DNA from: Sinotaia quadrata
Taxonomy: Eukaryota > Mollusca > Gastropoda > Architaenioglossa > Viviparidae
Direction: 5' to 3'
Assembly: GCA_028829895.1 (NCBI GenBank)
Contig: CM054182.1
Location: forward strand, 62,659,879 to 62,723,878
Length of the DNA: 64,000 nucleotides
Below, one piece after another: positions 42,369 to 55,652 of the stretch. Position numbers and translations under genes: made by a program. Position 1 is the stretch's first letter, and each line of letters begins with the position of its first letter. A model generated the notes under the pieces. It had not been told where the DNA came from. It ran no database searches and saw only the letters and a list, made by a program, of their open reading frames with translations.

Positions 42369-43484
42369 GTTTATCTTCATCAAACCCCAATCATCATCTT
42401 TTAATTTGAATTTGTACGAGTGCATTTTATTATTAGTAGTGGCTTGCTTGTTAATTACATCATAATATTTTACGTTATATCTTGTAGCATTACGTTTAAC
42501 GCTATTTATAACATAAATGTATATGACACATTTCTCGAATAGATAACCTTAGTACTCAAGCCAGTACCAGGACAAACACTGAAGTCTTTATTTTCTGTTG
42601 TTTAGTTGGTAAATCCATTAGAATTTGATCATTGTTATTAGCATCTTCCAAAACTACTTGCATACAAATGAATAGTGAAGTATAATTATAAGTTGATTAT
42701 AATTAAATATTTCACTTTACAGTGTATGGTTTCATTATACTGTATATTAACACACGTTATAGAATTTTGTTGCACTAATTATACCACCACTGGTAAGTTG
42801 GCAAAAACTGGGATTTTTTTTCTCTAGGATTCTAGTCTTGTTTTATTTGGTAACAGTAATTGATTGACACTTTAGATCATGTATACACAATATACTAATA
42901 ATTGTAATATTACTAAGAAGAAATGCGTGTATTTAAGCATGATAAAACTATCCAACATTTAAATTATTACAACACTGGCCATTAATTGTTAAATTTAAAA
43001 GCATTTTATTTACAATACTAAATAAATAAAACAGTACAAACACACACACACACTCACACACACACACAAAAACACATATAACATTTATACATATATTCAT
43101 GCACAAATATGTAAATATATATAGAGGAATATAAAAGAAACTAGTCTAGTATTAATTAAATTAATTAAAAAGTATGTATGTATGTTTATAATAAGAATAA
43201 TAATCACTCAATTAACAACAAGACTATAATTCTATTCTCTATATCATAAAAAAATAATTTGAAATTATATACAGGAAGAAAATCACTTATTTAAAACATA
43301 ACTATACTGCTATTCTCTAAATGTTAGTACAGATCGTTAATGATATCACTAATAGTAATAGATATCGGTAGTAAATATTAAAGGTTATTCGTCATTCATA
43401 ACTCATTTAAATAATAATTAGAAATGTATCTATGAGCTTAACGTATGGCACGGTTATTTATATATCAGAAAAATAACTTACTAG

Positions 43485-43726
43485 AAACGGTCATCGTCAG
43501 TCATTGTTTCCTCGGAATCTCCATCATAAGAAATGGTATGCGAACTACTAACAGATGAACTTACGCTGTCATGAGCACGAATTAAATCAGAGAATTTTAC
43601 ATTGGCGGCCATTTCACCCCCATTCATGACGTCACTTCTACTTGCTTTCACCCCAAGGGCTTGATGTTGTGTGTCTTGGTAACGGGACGAAACTCGTTCA
43701 CAAACTATGTTTGACCTAGATTCCAT
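43485..43726 (-). CDS. Exon-like frame at the right end of the THAP transposon
   Basis: The ATG lies inside the right inverted repeat (codons MESR). About 80 codons follow, ending in a Ser-rich then acidic stretch (DGDSEETMTDDD) and TTTCTA followed by GTAAGT, a strong donor at 43484. The stop codon overlaps the donor. This suggests the first exon of a second transposon gene whose later exons were deleted. No family recognised. Confidence 0.4.
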
Positions 43727-43740
43727 TTCATTTGGTCTTA

Positions 43741-44440
43741 CTTCTTATCAGTAACCTAAGGAGAACAATTAAATCTTTTGTCACTAGCATAATGTAGAAC
43801 GTATAAACCTTATAAGTAATGTAATACATATAACTCTTAGCAGTAGCATACTGTACAACAGAACAGTCTTATGAGTAGCATACAGCTAAAATGTTTTGAT
43901 AGCCGTATACCATGGAACACTAGTCTGGTAAGCAGATTATTACAGTGCACACAACTCTTGGCACGAATCTGGTATAATATTTTGTATATAAGTTACATAT
44001 TCATCACAGCAAATCATTATAAAATAAATTTTCTGACTGTAGCTTTGCCCTTTCCTGTTTTATTTACGGAGTAGATGTCTTGATAATAGCATTCTACAGA
44101 ACAAATAAATCTTTATATACAATTGCTTCCTCCGAGTACACGTTTTCACAGAATACAGAATACTCAAGTCTTAAAAGCGGCCTTTTATAGAATGGACAAG
44201 TCTTGACAGTGACCGATTATAGGAAAGATAATTCTTGATGCAGATTACTACTCAACACAAATCATGACCAAGGCAATATTGCAGAATACACGTCTTGACA
44301 CCAGCCGATTACGGATCAAATTAATCTTGTGCGTAGTTATTACAGAACATAAACGTTTTGACAGCAGTCGATTACAGAGGCAAAAATCATTCTTGTCAAT
44401 AGTAATTACAGAACATGGACGTCTTCACTGTAATCATGGG
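43741..44440. repeat. Degenerate tandem array (right half)
   Basis: Continues the AGTAACCTAAGGAGAACA and AGTAGCATACTGTACAAC modules from before 41083. After about 44090 it grades into TCTTGACAGCAGTCGATTAC and ACAGAACATAAACG modules. Confidence 0.75.
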
Positions 44441-44687
44441 GTGAATAAAGACAGGAAATATTACTGGTGTGTAAATGCAAGGACAAGCTTCTCTTTACGA
44501 GTTAAACGAAACACTGACGTCTAGAGACAACATTGTCTAATGTACATCTATATTTCTGTATAAATTCAAAATCCAATAAGTGTTCAGACTTTTACTTATT
44601 TACTGAGGCAATGAAAAACAACGAAAAGTTCCTTCGAAGATGACATATTTTCTCTTCATTTCTTTTGGAAGATTGAAGCATGTCATT
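44441..44687. other. No gene recognised
   Basis: Single-copy spacer. Confidence 0.45.
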
Positions 44688-44773
44688 GTGTGTGTGTGTG
44701 TGTGTGTGTGTGCTTGAGTATGTGTATGTGTGTGCTCGAGTATGTGTGTGTGTGTGTGTGTGTGTGTGCTTGA

Positions 44774-44812
<39 letters not shown>

Positions 44813-44868
44813 TGAGTATGTGTGTGTGTGATTGTGTGTGTGTGTGTGTGTGCGTGCGTGTGTGTTGA
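44688..44868. repeat. (TG)n microsatellite with TGCTTGAGTA interruptions
   Basis: Blocks of (TG)n separated four times by TGCTTGAGTATG or TGCTCGAGTATG, giving a compound higher-order repeat. Confidence 0.95.
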
Positions 44869-45583
44869 GAAGTAAAACGAAGTTTGTCCGTGAGCCATGT
44901 CCAGTAGAACAGCAAACTCGGTGAAATTGTATTCTGACATCAGAAAAGAAAGGAGTAGGAAAATTAATAATGAAGTTGGTATTGATGGTAAATAGGTTTG
45001 GTTAACCGAATTTAATCCAAGATGTATCCCCTTTTCCATATCTCTCCTTAACTTTCTGGAGATATTTTTTCTATCTTCTGAGTATTAATTTGAAATATTG
45101 TATGTTAGTGTCGAAGACTCCTGTTTTATTAATAATTATTATAATGAATACTCTTCACTAGTACCCCTAACAATATTGGCGGTTATTTGAAAGCATGAAT
45201 TTAATTCTACTGTTTCAGGTAAAGCGCTTGAACATGCCATTACAGATATCGACATGTATTAATATTATTTATATATCACGACTGTCCTGTATTAATTTTT
45301 TTCTATCGACAACCCCTCCAAATTAGTAAATACACTAACAATGAAGATAGTAAATTTTTTATATAATTACACCAGCACTTTGTACATTACTACACGCCAC
45401 TATGAAACACGACACTAAACAATGATGCAAGAATAGGTGAACAGTTGACAAGAAAAATTAATATTCAGCATATTAAAATAAATTTATCTTCTTACATGTT
45501 TTCCTTACCTGAGTAGAATGATCTAACACAATTCTCTTCTGTCCGGCAGGTTCATAGTTATTTATTATTATTTTATTAACAGT
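44869..45583. other. No gene recognised
   Basis: AT-rich. No supported feature. Confidence 0.5.
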
Positions 45584-45901
45584 TCACTTTGCTAGAGTTT
45601 GCATATGACACAACTGCCTACTCAATGCATGTGGTCCCTCAACTAAAAAGTAACAAAATACTTGGCTTGGATTACCTGCTGTACTGTAGTCTGTGTGCTC
45701 TTTTCGACAATACACGTTCTTCCGAATAATACCGTCGTCAACGAGGGTCCTCACACTTGAGTGGAATAATGCACTAAACAACAGGTCACCATAAAGTCTG
45801 CCTTGTTCTTTCACTGGCAATAAGAAGTTGACAGTGGATCTGGAATTGAACTGAGACTCACAGTCATCTCCGTCATTTCCCAAAGGGGTTTCCAAACTCA
45901 T
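45584..45901 (-). CDS. Hypothetical 105-residue open frame
   Basis: ATG to stop without interruption, balanced amino-acid composition, not repeat-derived. Mid-frame segments SSVRTLVDDGIIRKNVYCRK and NPSQVFCYFLVEGPHALSRQ look protein-like. There is no signal peptide or membrane helix. No promoter or splice site was found around it. It could be a fragment of an older mobile element. Function unknown. Confidence 0.22.
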   Translation of the reverse strand: MSLETPLGNDGDDCESQFNSRSTVNFLLPVKEQGRLYGDLLFSALFHSSVRTLVDDGIIRKNVYCRKEHTDYSTAGNPSQVFCYFLVEGPHALSRQLCHMQTLAK

Positions 45902-46090
45902 CTATCTTTTCTCCATTCTAGTTTATTTTTTTAACCTCATCTACCGTTTCTTCATTCTAGTTTATTTTTCTAACCTCATCTACCGTTTCTCCATTCTAGT
46001 TTATTTTCCAACATCATCTATCTTTTCTCCATTCTAGTTTAATTTTCAAAGTAATCTTTTCTCCAGTTTATTTTCTAACCTCATCTGTCT
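45902..46090. repeat. 38-bp minisatellite, about 5 copies
   Basis: TTTCTCCATTCTAGTTTATT followed by TTTCTAACCTCATCTACC, with a shortened fourth copy. Confidence 0.9.
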
Positions 46091-46140
46091 TTTCTTGATA
46101 ACACACATTTTCCAGCAGCAAAGGAAAAACGGCTTGTCGT

Positions 46141-46431
46141 TTAGAATATTCTTTTCTCTGTCTTGCAGTTAAAAACAGTACAATATGATGTAATAAACAA
46201 CCAGCAAAATGGGACTGCACTCCTAATGCAAGTCTTAAACTCTAGATTAATGCTTCCAGCACCCATCCGTTCTTGATCGAAAACAGCGGCACCATTTGAG
46301 CAATTCAAGAATCTAACAAGAGGACGCCAGCAAATTCTGAGGAACAATTTTCTTTCCTTCTCTTTCTTTTCCTCTTCCGAGCCCAGAGACTTAATGAAAC
46401 TACTATTGCCAGGGAGAACATAATTGTCCAT
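46141..46431 (-). CDS. Hypothetical 96-residue open frame
   Basis: Begins MDNYVLPGNSSFIKSLGSEE, then a Lys/Glu-rich helix, then Cys- and Phe-rich sequence that reads less like protein. No family recognised and no splice or promoter context. Probably chance. Confidence 0.15.
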   Translation of the reverse strand: MDNYVLPGNSSFIKSLGSEEEKKEKERKLFLRICWRPLVRFLNCSNGAAVFDQERMGAGSINLEFKTCIRSAVPFCWLFITSYCTVFNCKTEKRIF

Positions 46432-47442
46432 GAGGCCCGATCACAGAACGCACGCCCACGTCAGCGAACCTCACGTTATTAATCAGTTTTTTGTTTGCTT
46501 CTGACGTCATCGTTAACAGAGGAAGAAGATTAATAAATAAATGCAGTTTAAGCAATGGAAACAAGTAACCAAGCCTGCATATACCTTAATAAAAAAAAGA
46601 AACGTTAAACACTCTATTCCAGCATTCTTATTAGAAGAAAAATGAAAGGCACCAAACCAGTTTCCAATGCTAGTTATTAAAATTCCCAGCTTTTTAAACA
46701 TATGATTATTAATCTGTTATAATTTTTAGGCTTTAGCCTATTACTTTACATACTTTCGTGAAATAAAATAATTTACATGGCTGCATCTTATATTAAGCAC
46801 ATTTAAATACAAGAATAAAATAAAAAACGATTTATTTTCGAATCGATTGATTTCATCATTTTTTTTTTACTAGATAACACCTGCATTCTGCACGTTGTAT
46901 TTCCATGGTAACTACCGCTAAATTAGACACTTTCCTGCCTTCCTTACTCTGCCATGTGCGCAGCATTTACTTTAAATGTCCTAATCGTTGATTGGTGGAT
47001 TGGTGACTTTAACGTCCAATGAAATCTAGCATTCTGTGTCATTATTTTGAAACAGTTATAATGTGATATTTAGCTGAGGGTCGAGACGACTGAGCGTTAG
47101 CATTCGATGAGAACACGCTAGCAAAAGGAAGAGACTTTTTTTAAAACACATTTCTTAGTCTCTTCCGCTAGTGTTCGTGGAAGTCACTCTTCTTTAATTT
47201 AAAAGAACACTATTTTGAAACAAAATGTTCAAATGTAAATTATATGATAACTGATTGCATGATAGAGAAATCAAAGGACGTGGTGGTTGGTAGAAGGTTA
47301 GAGTGTCAAATTCTCTATTAGTGCTGTATTATTTTGAAGTCGCATTAAAAAATCCACAACCAACGTTTAAAACGAAAGATTTTCAACATAATAGATTTTT
47401 GCATGTGTGTGGCTTTCCGAACGCTATATAAGGCAAAGTTAT
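46432..47442. other. Spacer with one imperfect hairpin
   Basis: Near 47106-47185, CGCTAGCAAAAGGAAGAGAC is partly complementary to AGTCTCTTCCGCTAGTGTTC across an A/T loop. Nothing else is supported. Confidence 0.45.
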
Positions 47443-47682
47443 ATGGTCGCAATTCCAGCCCTTTCCCAACGGTCGCAATTCCAGCCCTTTCCCAATGGTC
47501 GCAATTCCAGCCCTTTCCCAATGGTCGCAATTCCAGCCCTTTCCCAATGGTCGCAATTCCAGCCCTTTCCCAATGGTCGCAATTCCAGCCCTTTCCCAAT
47601 GGTCGCAATTCCAGCCCTTTCCCAATGGTCGCAATTCCAGCCCTTTCCCAACGGTCGCAATTCCAGCCCTTTCCCAACACAC
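47443..47682. repeat. 26-bp minisatellite, about 9 copies
   Basis: TGGTCGCAATTCCAGCCCTT plus TCCCAA, period 26 bp and nearly perfect. As 26 is not divisible by three, three units make a 26-residue period, and all frames that avoid stops look like repeat proteins. Confidence 0.96.
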
Positions 47683-47829
47683 AATAGAATTCAAACTAGA
47701 AAGATGGGAAAATTACAATAAGCACGGTATCGCTCACTTCGTTTGTGTTCGCCTCTGTGATACATCAATATTTGACGCGTCCACTTGATTAAAACTCTAA
47801 ATCTATAAGAAAATTCAGAAACTTATCGT
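47683..47829. other. Spacer
   Basis: No feature seen. Confidence 0.4.
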
Positions 47830-48075
47830 TTACATTCATGAACATAGAGTTATATATCTATTTATCGTTTAGTGTTATATATGCAAACATCAAGGTTATA
47901 TATATCTGTCCCTTAATTTTCATTCACAAACATCAAGGTTATATATCTAGTTATCGCTTAATTTTACATTAACAAACTTCGATTTTATATCTTAAAACTT
48001 CGATTTTATATTTTATATCGATTTATCCCTTAGATTTATACTCACAAACATCGATGTTTTATATCTCTTTATACT
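47830..48075. repeat. Degenerate tandem repeat, unit about 50 bp
   Basis: AACATCAAGGTTATATATCT with TTTATCGCTTAATTTTACAT recurs five times with divergence. Confidence 0.75.
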
Positions 48076-48588
48076 TAGTTTTACAATTCAAATACTATTG
48101 CCAATTTGCCATTAGAGTCTTAAATCCATACGATTCTAGATTCATCGTCTAGCAAATATTTTGAAAATAAACTCTAAAGAAACATTACTAGTACGTCATT
48201 TTGATTATTAATATAAAACAAATTACACACTAACACTGAGACATTAAAATGATATTTATGATTTAGACTTTCAAACATAAATTTATTACACAGTGACACT
48301 CAGGAATTAAACAGATATTTATGATTAGACTTTTCATAAAATTTATCACTTAGACCATGATTTTTTCAACCTGGGTTCTGCAAGAGGTCGTTAAGGGTTC
48401 CCAAAGGGTTCGCTATTAAAAAACGTAAGTACCGTAAGCATAGCAATTTGGATGTCTGGGTTCCATGTGACCTAAAAATTATTTCCATGGTAAAAAGGCT
48501 GAGAAGGGCTGGCTTTGACGCTCAAATAAATAGTTATCACCGACGTTCTTGATCGATAAGCTACTACGTTAACCAAAGAATATTTATG
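48076..48588. other. No gene recognised
   Basis: Single-copy AT-rich sequence. Confidence 0.5.
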
Positions 48589-49112
48589 ACTTGACTACCC
48601 GCGTACAGCCTATTTACAGTCTGACTTGACTACCCGCGTACAGCCTATTTACAGTCTGACTTGACTACCCGCGTACAGCCTACTTACAGTATGACTTGAC
48701 TACCCGAGTACAGCCTACTTATAGTCTGACTTGACTACCCGTGTACAGCCTATTTACAGTCTGACTTGACTACCCGTGTACAGCCTACTTACAGTCTGAC
48801 TTGACTACCCGCGTACAGCCTACTTACAGTCTGACTTAACTACCCGTGTACAGCCTATTTACAGTCTGACTTGACTACCCGTGTACAGCCTATTTACAGT
48901 CTGACTTGACTATCCGCGTACAGCCTACTTACAGTCTGACTTGACTACCCGTGTACAGCCTATTTACAGTCTGACTTGACTACCCGCGTACAACCTACTT
49001 ACAGTCTGACTTAACTACCCGTGTACAGCCTATTTACAGTCTGACTTGACTACCCGCGTACAGCCTACTTACAGTCTGACTTGACTACCCGTGTACAGCC
49101 TACTTACAGTCT
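48589..49112. repeat. 35-bp minisatellite, about 15 copies
   Basis: TGACTTGACTACCCGCGTAC followed by AGCCTATTTACAGTC, period 35 bp. CGCGTAC/CGTGTAC and TATTT/TACTT variants are shuffled between copies, a sign of repeated unequal exchange or conversion. Confidence 0.96.
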
Positions 49113-49397
49113 TCGTTTGAAGCTTATTTTGCAAATGTGCCCTTTGATGTAGCTTTCTGCAGATTCGTTTTACAAATTTACCTTGTATTTAATTTTTTGT
49201 TGTTGAGACTTTCATATGCATGGACCACAGATTAATAATTAATTAATTTGAAGTGTCCTAACAAATGAAAGCTTGCGGTTTATATCAAGCCTATTCCTTA
49301 TAAAGGCTGACTTTGTCACTCGTCTTTACTCACTAATTAGAATCAAAGATCTGAATAACATGAAGCTCTTTTATCAATTCACGCATTTGACGCTCGC

Positions 49398-49785
<388 letters not shown>

Positions 49786-50266
49786 TACATTGTTTTCTAG
49801 AGAATGTTAGAAAATGACTCGGGAATAGAAAATACTAAATCGTGAGTACGAGCTTATGGCAGTTTGAAAGAGGATCTAATATGATTTAGCAGTATGAATG
49901 CGATTTACTGCCTGTTGGAGAGGGGGAGATAATGGTGAAAAAATTTCGAGTTCGCGACTGCCTTGGACAAAGAAGCTCATATTTGTATGGAAAATTGATT
50001 ACTGTAAATATGCTTATGATCTTTCAGATGGTGGTTTTGAAAACACGGAACCATTGCAAAATTTAATTTTATCAGGAAGAAACAGAGAGTAATAAAAACA
50101 AAAAATGTCTAATTTCTTATATTGTTTCTTTCTTTTCTTGCAATCTGGCAATATGTGCTATTTTAATCAGTTTAAAATAAAATAAAAAACTCTCTAAAAT
50201 ATAACAACGCATCAACTGTCATGAGTAAATTGCTCAGCGAAAGAGCAATAGTTTGTTGCCGTAGGT
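49786..50266. other. No gene recognised
   Basis: A 64-codon frame at 49898-50092 has no family resemblance. Confidence 0.45.
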
Positions 50267-50695
50267 CTTAGGACAGTTGGACACGATTATTTTAAAGTTT
50301 CAAAACGTAACGTTGGTCTTAGGACAGTTGGACACGATTATTTTAGTAAAGTTTCAAAACGTAACGTTGGTCTTAGGACAGTTGGACACGATTATTTTAG
50401 TAAAGTTTCAAAACCTAACCTTGGTCTTAGGACAGTTGGACACGATTATTTTAGTAAATTTTCAAAACGTAACGTTGGTCTTAGGACAGTTGGACACGAT
50501 TATTTTAGTAAAGTTTCAAAACCTAACCTTGGTCTTAGGACAGTTGGACACGATTATTTTAGTAAAGTTTCAAAACCTAACCTTGGTCTTAGGACAGTTG
50601 GACACGATTATTTTAGTAAAGTTTCAAAACCTAACCTTGGTCTTAGGACAGTTGGACACGATTATTTTAGTAAAGTTTCAAAACGTAACGTTGCT
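50267..50695. repeat. 54-bp minisatellite, 8 copies
   Basis: GGTCTTAGGACAGTTGGACA then CGATTATTTTAGTAAAGTTT and CAAAACSTAACSTT, with paired CG/CC variants. The 54-bp period keeps an 18-residue frame open. It is not a gene. Confidence 0.96.
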
Positions 50696-50794
50696 TTAGC
50701 ATTCCACTGACGTTCTATACGAAAACACCAGCAATTGAAAACTCCGACACTTTCTTTTAATTACTACAGCGCTATTAGTGAAATACATGTTGCT

Positions 50795-51696
50795 ATGTGT
50801 GACGCCAAGGCCACCTAATTTATGGTTATGTTAATTAATTAATTCATTAATTAATCATCCATAATTAATTACAAATGAGGAGAATCTTAATTTATGTTTT
50901 TAATAATTCTCCAGTGGACCCCACTCGTCTCTCTCACTTGACGGTTATGCCGGCACCGTAAACGTTTTCGCTCTTCCAAAGACAAACATTTACTGTCACA
51001 CAATATTTCCATAGACTGAAAACTTCTTACCAAAGGAGAAGATAAATCCGTCTTTTAATCTGTATTTAGCAAGCTTCCATCCACCCACTTTCTTCTCCAA
51101 CATAAGGTTAACAAAGTGTGTAAGAAGATCAATAAATTTAACAATAAATTTATTAAATAAAAAATCATATATATTAATGACAAATACAAAGAGAAGATTA
51201 TTTGACATCAATATTTCCACGAAACCACACGTGAATAATGTTAATACATATACAGTCTTATATCCTAAAACACAACTGAACAGATTACTGTCAATACAAA
51301 CCATAGGATAGTTCTTATCAGGGGACAGAAATGGAGTTATTAGAAATAAGCAATAATAGTTTCTATGAAACCTTGTCTAGGTGAAGCCGTAATAGTCTTT
51401 TGCTCGCTTATTGTTCATGATGTTGCTGTCAATTCCATTCTCACATCATAGAACACTGACTAGCTGCTATTCTTTAGAGACCATCTGGTGCTCTGCAGTA
51501 TTAGCTCCCTCAGGCAGAACAACAATTGTAGCAATTTCCATTTACTTTCTTGTACCAAAATTGCTCGATGTAGTAAGCATACTTTGCCACCATACACCAA
51601 AGCAGTGCAGTGTATTCCTTACACTTACTGCGGCAGATACTTCTCACGTCTACCATGGTCGTAGCGGTTTATAATCAGTAAACTAGGAGATTCAGG
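50795..51696. repeat. 0.9-kb dispersed repeat, copy A
   Basis: Matches 54530-55452 in the same orientation over most of its length: GTGTGACGCCAAGGCC, the CCACTCGTCTCTCTCACTTG block, GTCACACAATATTTCC, CCACCCACTTTCTTCTCC, AGGATAGTTCTTATCAG, GAAATGGAGTTAT and TATAATCAGT. A minus-strand frame (50996-51304) contains EKKVGGWKLAKYRLK, partly kept in copy B. Confidence 0.82.
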
Positions 51697-52511
<815 letters not shown>

Positions 52512-52639
52512 AACATTCACACATATTAACTATACGATCAGTCTGAAGAGGTCAAAAGTTTGACTTGAAAAAATCACTTCTTTAGAGGAATACAAATACA
52601 AATTCATTTTCATATATAATATACAATATAAGTAGTTCA

Positions 52640-52775
52640 TATTTAGATACCGTGTCAATAAAAAACCTTTAACTATATTTAGATACTCTGTACAATATAG
52701 CTGTTTACTGTATTTAGACACCCTGTCAATATAACTGGTTACTATATTTAAGTAACCTTACAATACAGCCGTTAT
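52640..52775. repeat. Degenerate repeat of about 40 bp (TATTTAGATACC)
   Basis: TATTTAGATACCGTGTCAAT, TATTTAGATACTCTGTACAA and TATTTAGACACCCTGTCAAT follow one another. Confidence 0.75.
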
Positions 52776-53188
52776 TTCATCAACTTAATTATATAAGAAA
52801 CATTGAAATGGAAACGGACGTATTTTCGTAAATATATGCGAATATTTGTTATTATTTGACGAAATTAATCTATCCTATTAAAACTTCCAATAATATTTAT
52901 TATTTTGTTTATTAATAATTGCGTAAATTAATAACTTTATGCACTATTAAACACCCTAGACTAACTGTAACATTGTTTCTCTTCATAGCATTAACCTTGA
53001 AAGGTGACAATTAGTATAATCTACTATAATTCCTGGACCCTTCACACACAAACAAATTAATTAATACTTCTATACAAGCAGGAAAATAATAGAAACTCCA
53101 AATCACTTTGAAAAAGATCAGACCTTTACAGGAAATAGTTTAGTTTTGTTTCGTTAACGTATCAAGACACACTCTGCCACATGCATGC
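52776..53188. other. AT-rich spacer
   Basis: No supported feature. Confidence 0.45.
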
Positions 53189-53190
53189 AT

Positions 53191-53272
<82 letters not shown>

Positions 53273-53274
53273 AC

Positions 53275-53326
<52 letters not shown>
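53189..53326. repeat. (AC)n microsatellite
   Basis: About 65 AC units with GACAC and CGCAC interruptions. Confidence 0.97.
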
Positions 53327-53330
<4 letters not shown>

Positions 53331-54529
53331 CACAATGTAATAATACAATCAAATGTCAGAAATGAATTTTAAAATATTAAATCAAAATTAATAAGAATTT
53401 TTCCTCATTTGAAATCTATTTCTGTGAGGGCACATATTGCCCATATCGACAACAAGATATTGTCATCTCTAATCTAATTCGTCACGATCTACACTTCAGG
53501 ACCACGTAATGTTTCCATGTCCGCCCTCTGGTTCCACTTAATGTTTCCAAACGGATCACATCCCATTTCTTCGCGTTTTTAACCTAGGAGATAGGCATTA
53601 GCTCCTGCCCTCTTCACAGTCCTTGAAACCGGGCTTTTTTCTTCTCTCTCTCTTCAACAGCATCTGGAGAAGAATTTCCACGGGACTTGCATATTAATAC
53701 ACTGTACCCTTACCAGAATGCACTGTCATGTGAAAGCAGTTTGGTTGCTTTCTCCATTGTGTAATCGATTGAAGAAACAAATTCGCTTGTTAACTATTCA
53801 ACAGCCCTTGGCGTGTCACGTGTACAAAGGCGCTTTATCAGTAGTGACGTAACATGTAGAAATCCCGATTAACGGGACATAAAGCAGATTACACCTTGGT
53901 TTCCATGCAGACTGATCAATTCTGGTGTCGTGTGAAGATTGCTGAATCTAATAAATATACGAGCTAGCATCTACTGGCAATCAGCCAAACTTTTGGTCAT
54001 GGTGTCTTCGTATGCAGTGTTGCATACAACTACGCAGTGTATGTTGTAACGCTGACGAGAAGGAAAATGTTTTCCAAGTAGAATTCATCTAAGTTATAAC
54101 TATAACCATTCCATGTCATCGAATTAAATTGGTCAGGCAATCTGTTCCGTTCTCGTATTGTACTCAAGCCGGATGAGAAAATATTCTATCTAATGGACAG
54201 TCGTTTTTCTTTCGTTACTCTATATCTTTGCACTTACTGACACTTGTGTCATGAGTTTTCTGTGTAACCACGAGCAACTGCTCACGTAGAAACCGTTCAG
54301 ATTCTCCTCACCATTTCGCGGCACCAGTGGCATGCTGGGAACGTAACTGTATTGTGTAATTATTTATTATACTAAATCAGATTCCCTGTCTTCATTCTCA
54401 AATTAAATAAAAAGGATCAATGTGGATGAACTCCCAGCCCACTATAAGAAAGAGTATTTTAATAATCTTAATTGTTTTTAACAGATAATGCTGTCAGTGT
54501 TAATGACACTAATACAACTCAATATTTTG
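53327..54529. other. No gene recognised
   Basis: Less A/T-biased around 53450-53900 but with no exon-like frame that I can support. Confidence 0.45.
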
Positions 54530-55452
54530 AATGTGTGATGTCAAAGCCGCTTAGATAATGATTATGATTATAATTAATTAATTAACCATTCATAACTATT
54601 CACAAATGATGATGAATTTGTGTTATTAATAATCCTCCAGCAGACACCACTCGTCTCCCTCACTTGGTGGATAGGCGGTTGTAAACATTTTGTCTTGTCT
54701 ACAACATTAAGGTAACATTTACCGTCACACAATATTTCCGTAGGTGGAAAACTCCTTACTCCTTACTACGAGAAGACAAATCCATCTTTAATCTATATTT
54801 AGCAAGCACCCATTCACCCACTTTCTTCTCTACCATAAGGCTATTAATATGTGTAAGAAGATCAATAAATGCAACAATACATTTATTAAATCAACAATCA
54901 AATATACATATAACAAATACAATGAAATAGATTACTTGACACTAATTATTTCCATGAAACCACATTCGACTAATTTTGTCTACACAGTCCATATCCTAAA
55001 ATACAATTTGACAATAGTGTCAATACAAATTGCAGGATAGTTCTTATCAGAGAAAAGAAATGGAGTTATCAGAGATAAGCAATAAAGCTTCTACGTAACC
55101 TGTAGAAACGAAGCCACAATTGTCTTTTCAAATGCTTTCTTCGTATCAAAATCACAAACTCATTGTCCATGTCAATTTCAAAGTGTTTTCTCTCCTCATG
55201 CCACAACATCAAACCACTGCTATTCCATCGAAGCCAACCTGGTAACTTTTTCTGCCATACCAGCTTCCTCAAGCAAAATAACAAACATAGCAAATTCTAG
55301 TAACTTCATTGCACTAGAATTGCTCTCTGTGATCAGCATACATTGCCAACATACATCAGTGAAGTGTGTAGTGTATCCTTTACATTTACACACTGCAGTA
55401 AATGCTTCCCACGTCTACTACAGTCGTATAATCAGTGAACCAGAAGATTCAT
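54530..55452. repeat. 0.9-kb dispersed repeat, copy B
   Basis: Direct-orientation relative of 50795-51696. It is clearly diverged, with substitutions and indels throughout, so the duplication is not recent. Minus-strand translation keeps EKKVGEWVLAKYRLK from the frame seen in copy A. Confidence 0.82.
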
Positions 55453-55511
55453 ATCACACAATGAATGCATGCGAGTCTACATATTTATCTATGGGTAAAT
55501 AACAGACTTTG

Positions 55512-55652
55512 GGATAGATAGATAGACAAACAGACACAGGTAGACAAACAGATAGATAGACAAACTGACAGACAGATATATAGACAGACAAATAGATAAA
55601 TAGACAGACAGATGGATAGATAGATAGATAGAGATAGATAGATAGATAGATA
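55512..55652. repeat. (GATA)n/(GACA)n compound microsatellite
   Basis: GATA, GACA and CAGACAAA units interleaved, purest at the right end. Confidence 0.95.

Larger units (their letters stand above)
41083..43738. mobile_element. DNA transposon with terminal inverted repeats and a THAP finger
   Basis: The left end AAGACCAAGAGAAATGGAAT is matched by the reverse complement of the right end, AAGACCAAATGAAATGGAAT. The element interrupts a tandem array whose two halves rejoin almost exactly when it is removed. Inside are a frameshifted THAP domain (plus strand, left), an exon-like frame (minus strand, right) and a nested inverted repeat. THAP domains occur in P-element-like transposases and in some other DDE transposons. 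No transposase core is visible, so it is non-autonomous. Family not assigned. A 3-bp TAA/TAC duplication would fit Harbinger-like elements but is ambiguous. Confidence 0.78.

Noticed and set aside
47345..47788. Repeat-protein genes on both strands
   Set aside because: Every frame is explained by the 26-bp array; three units give the 26-residue period.
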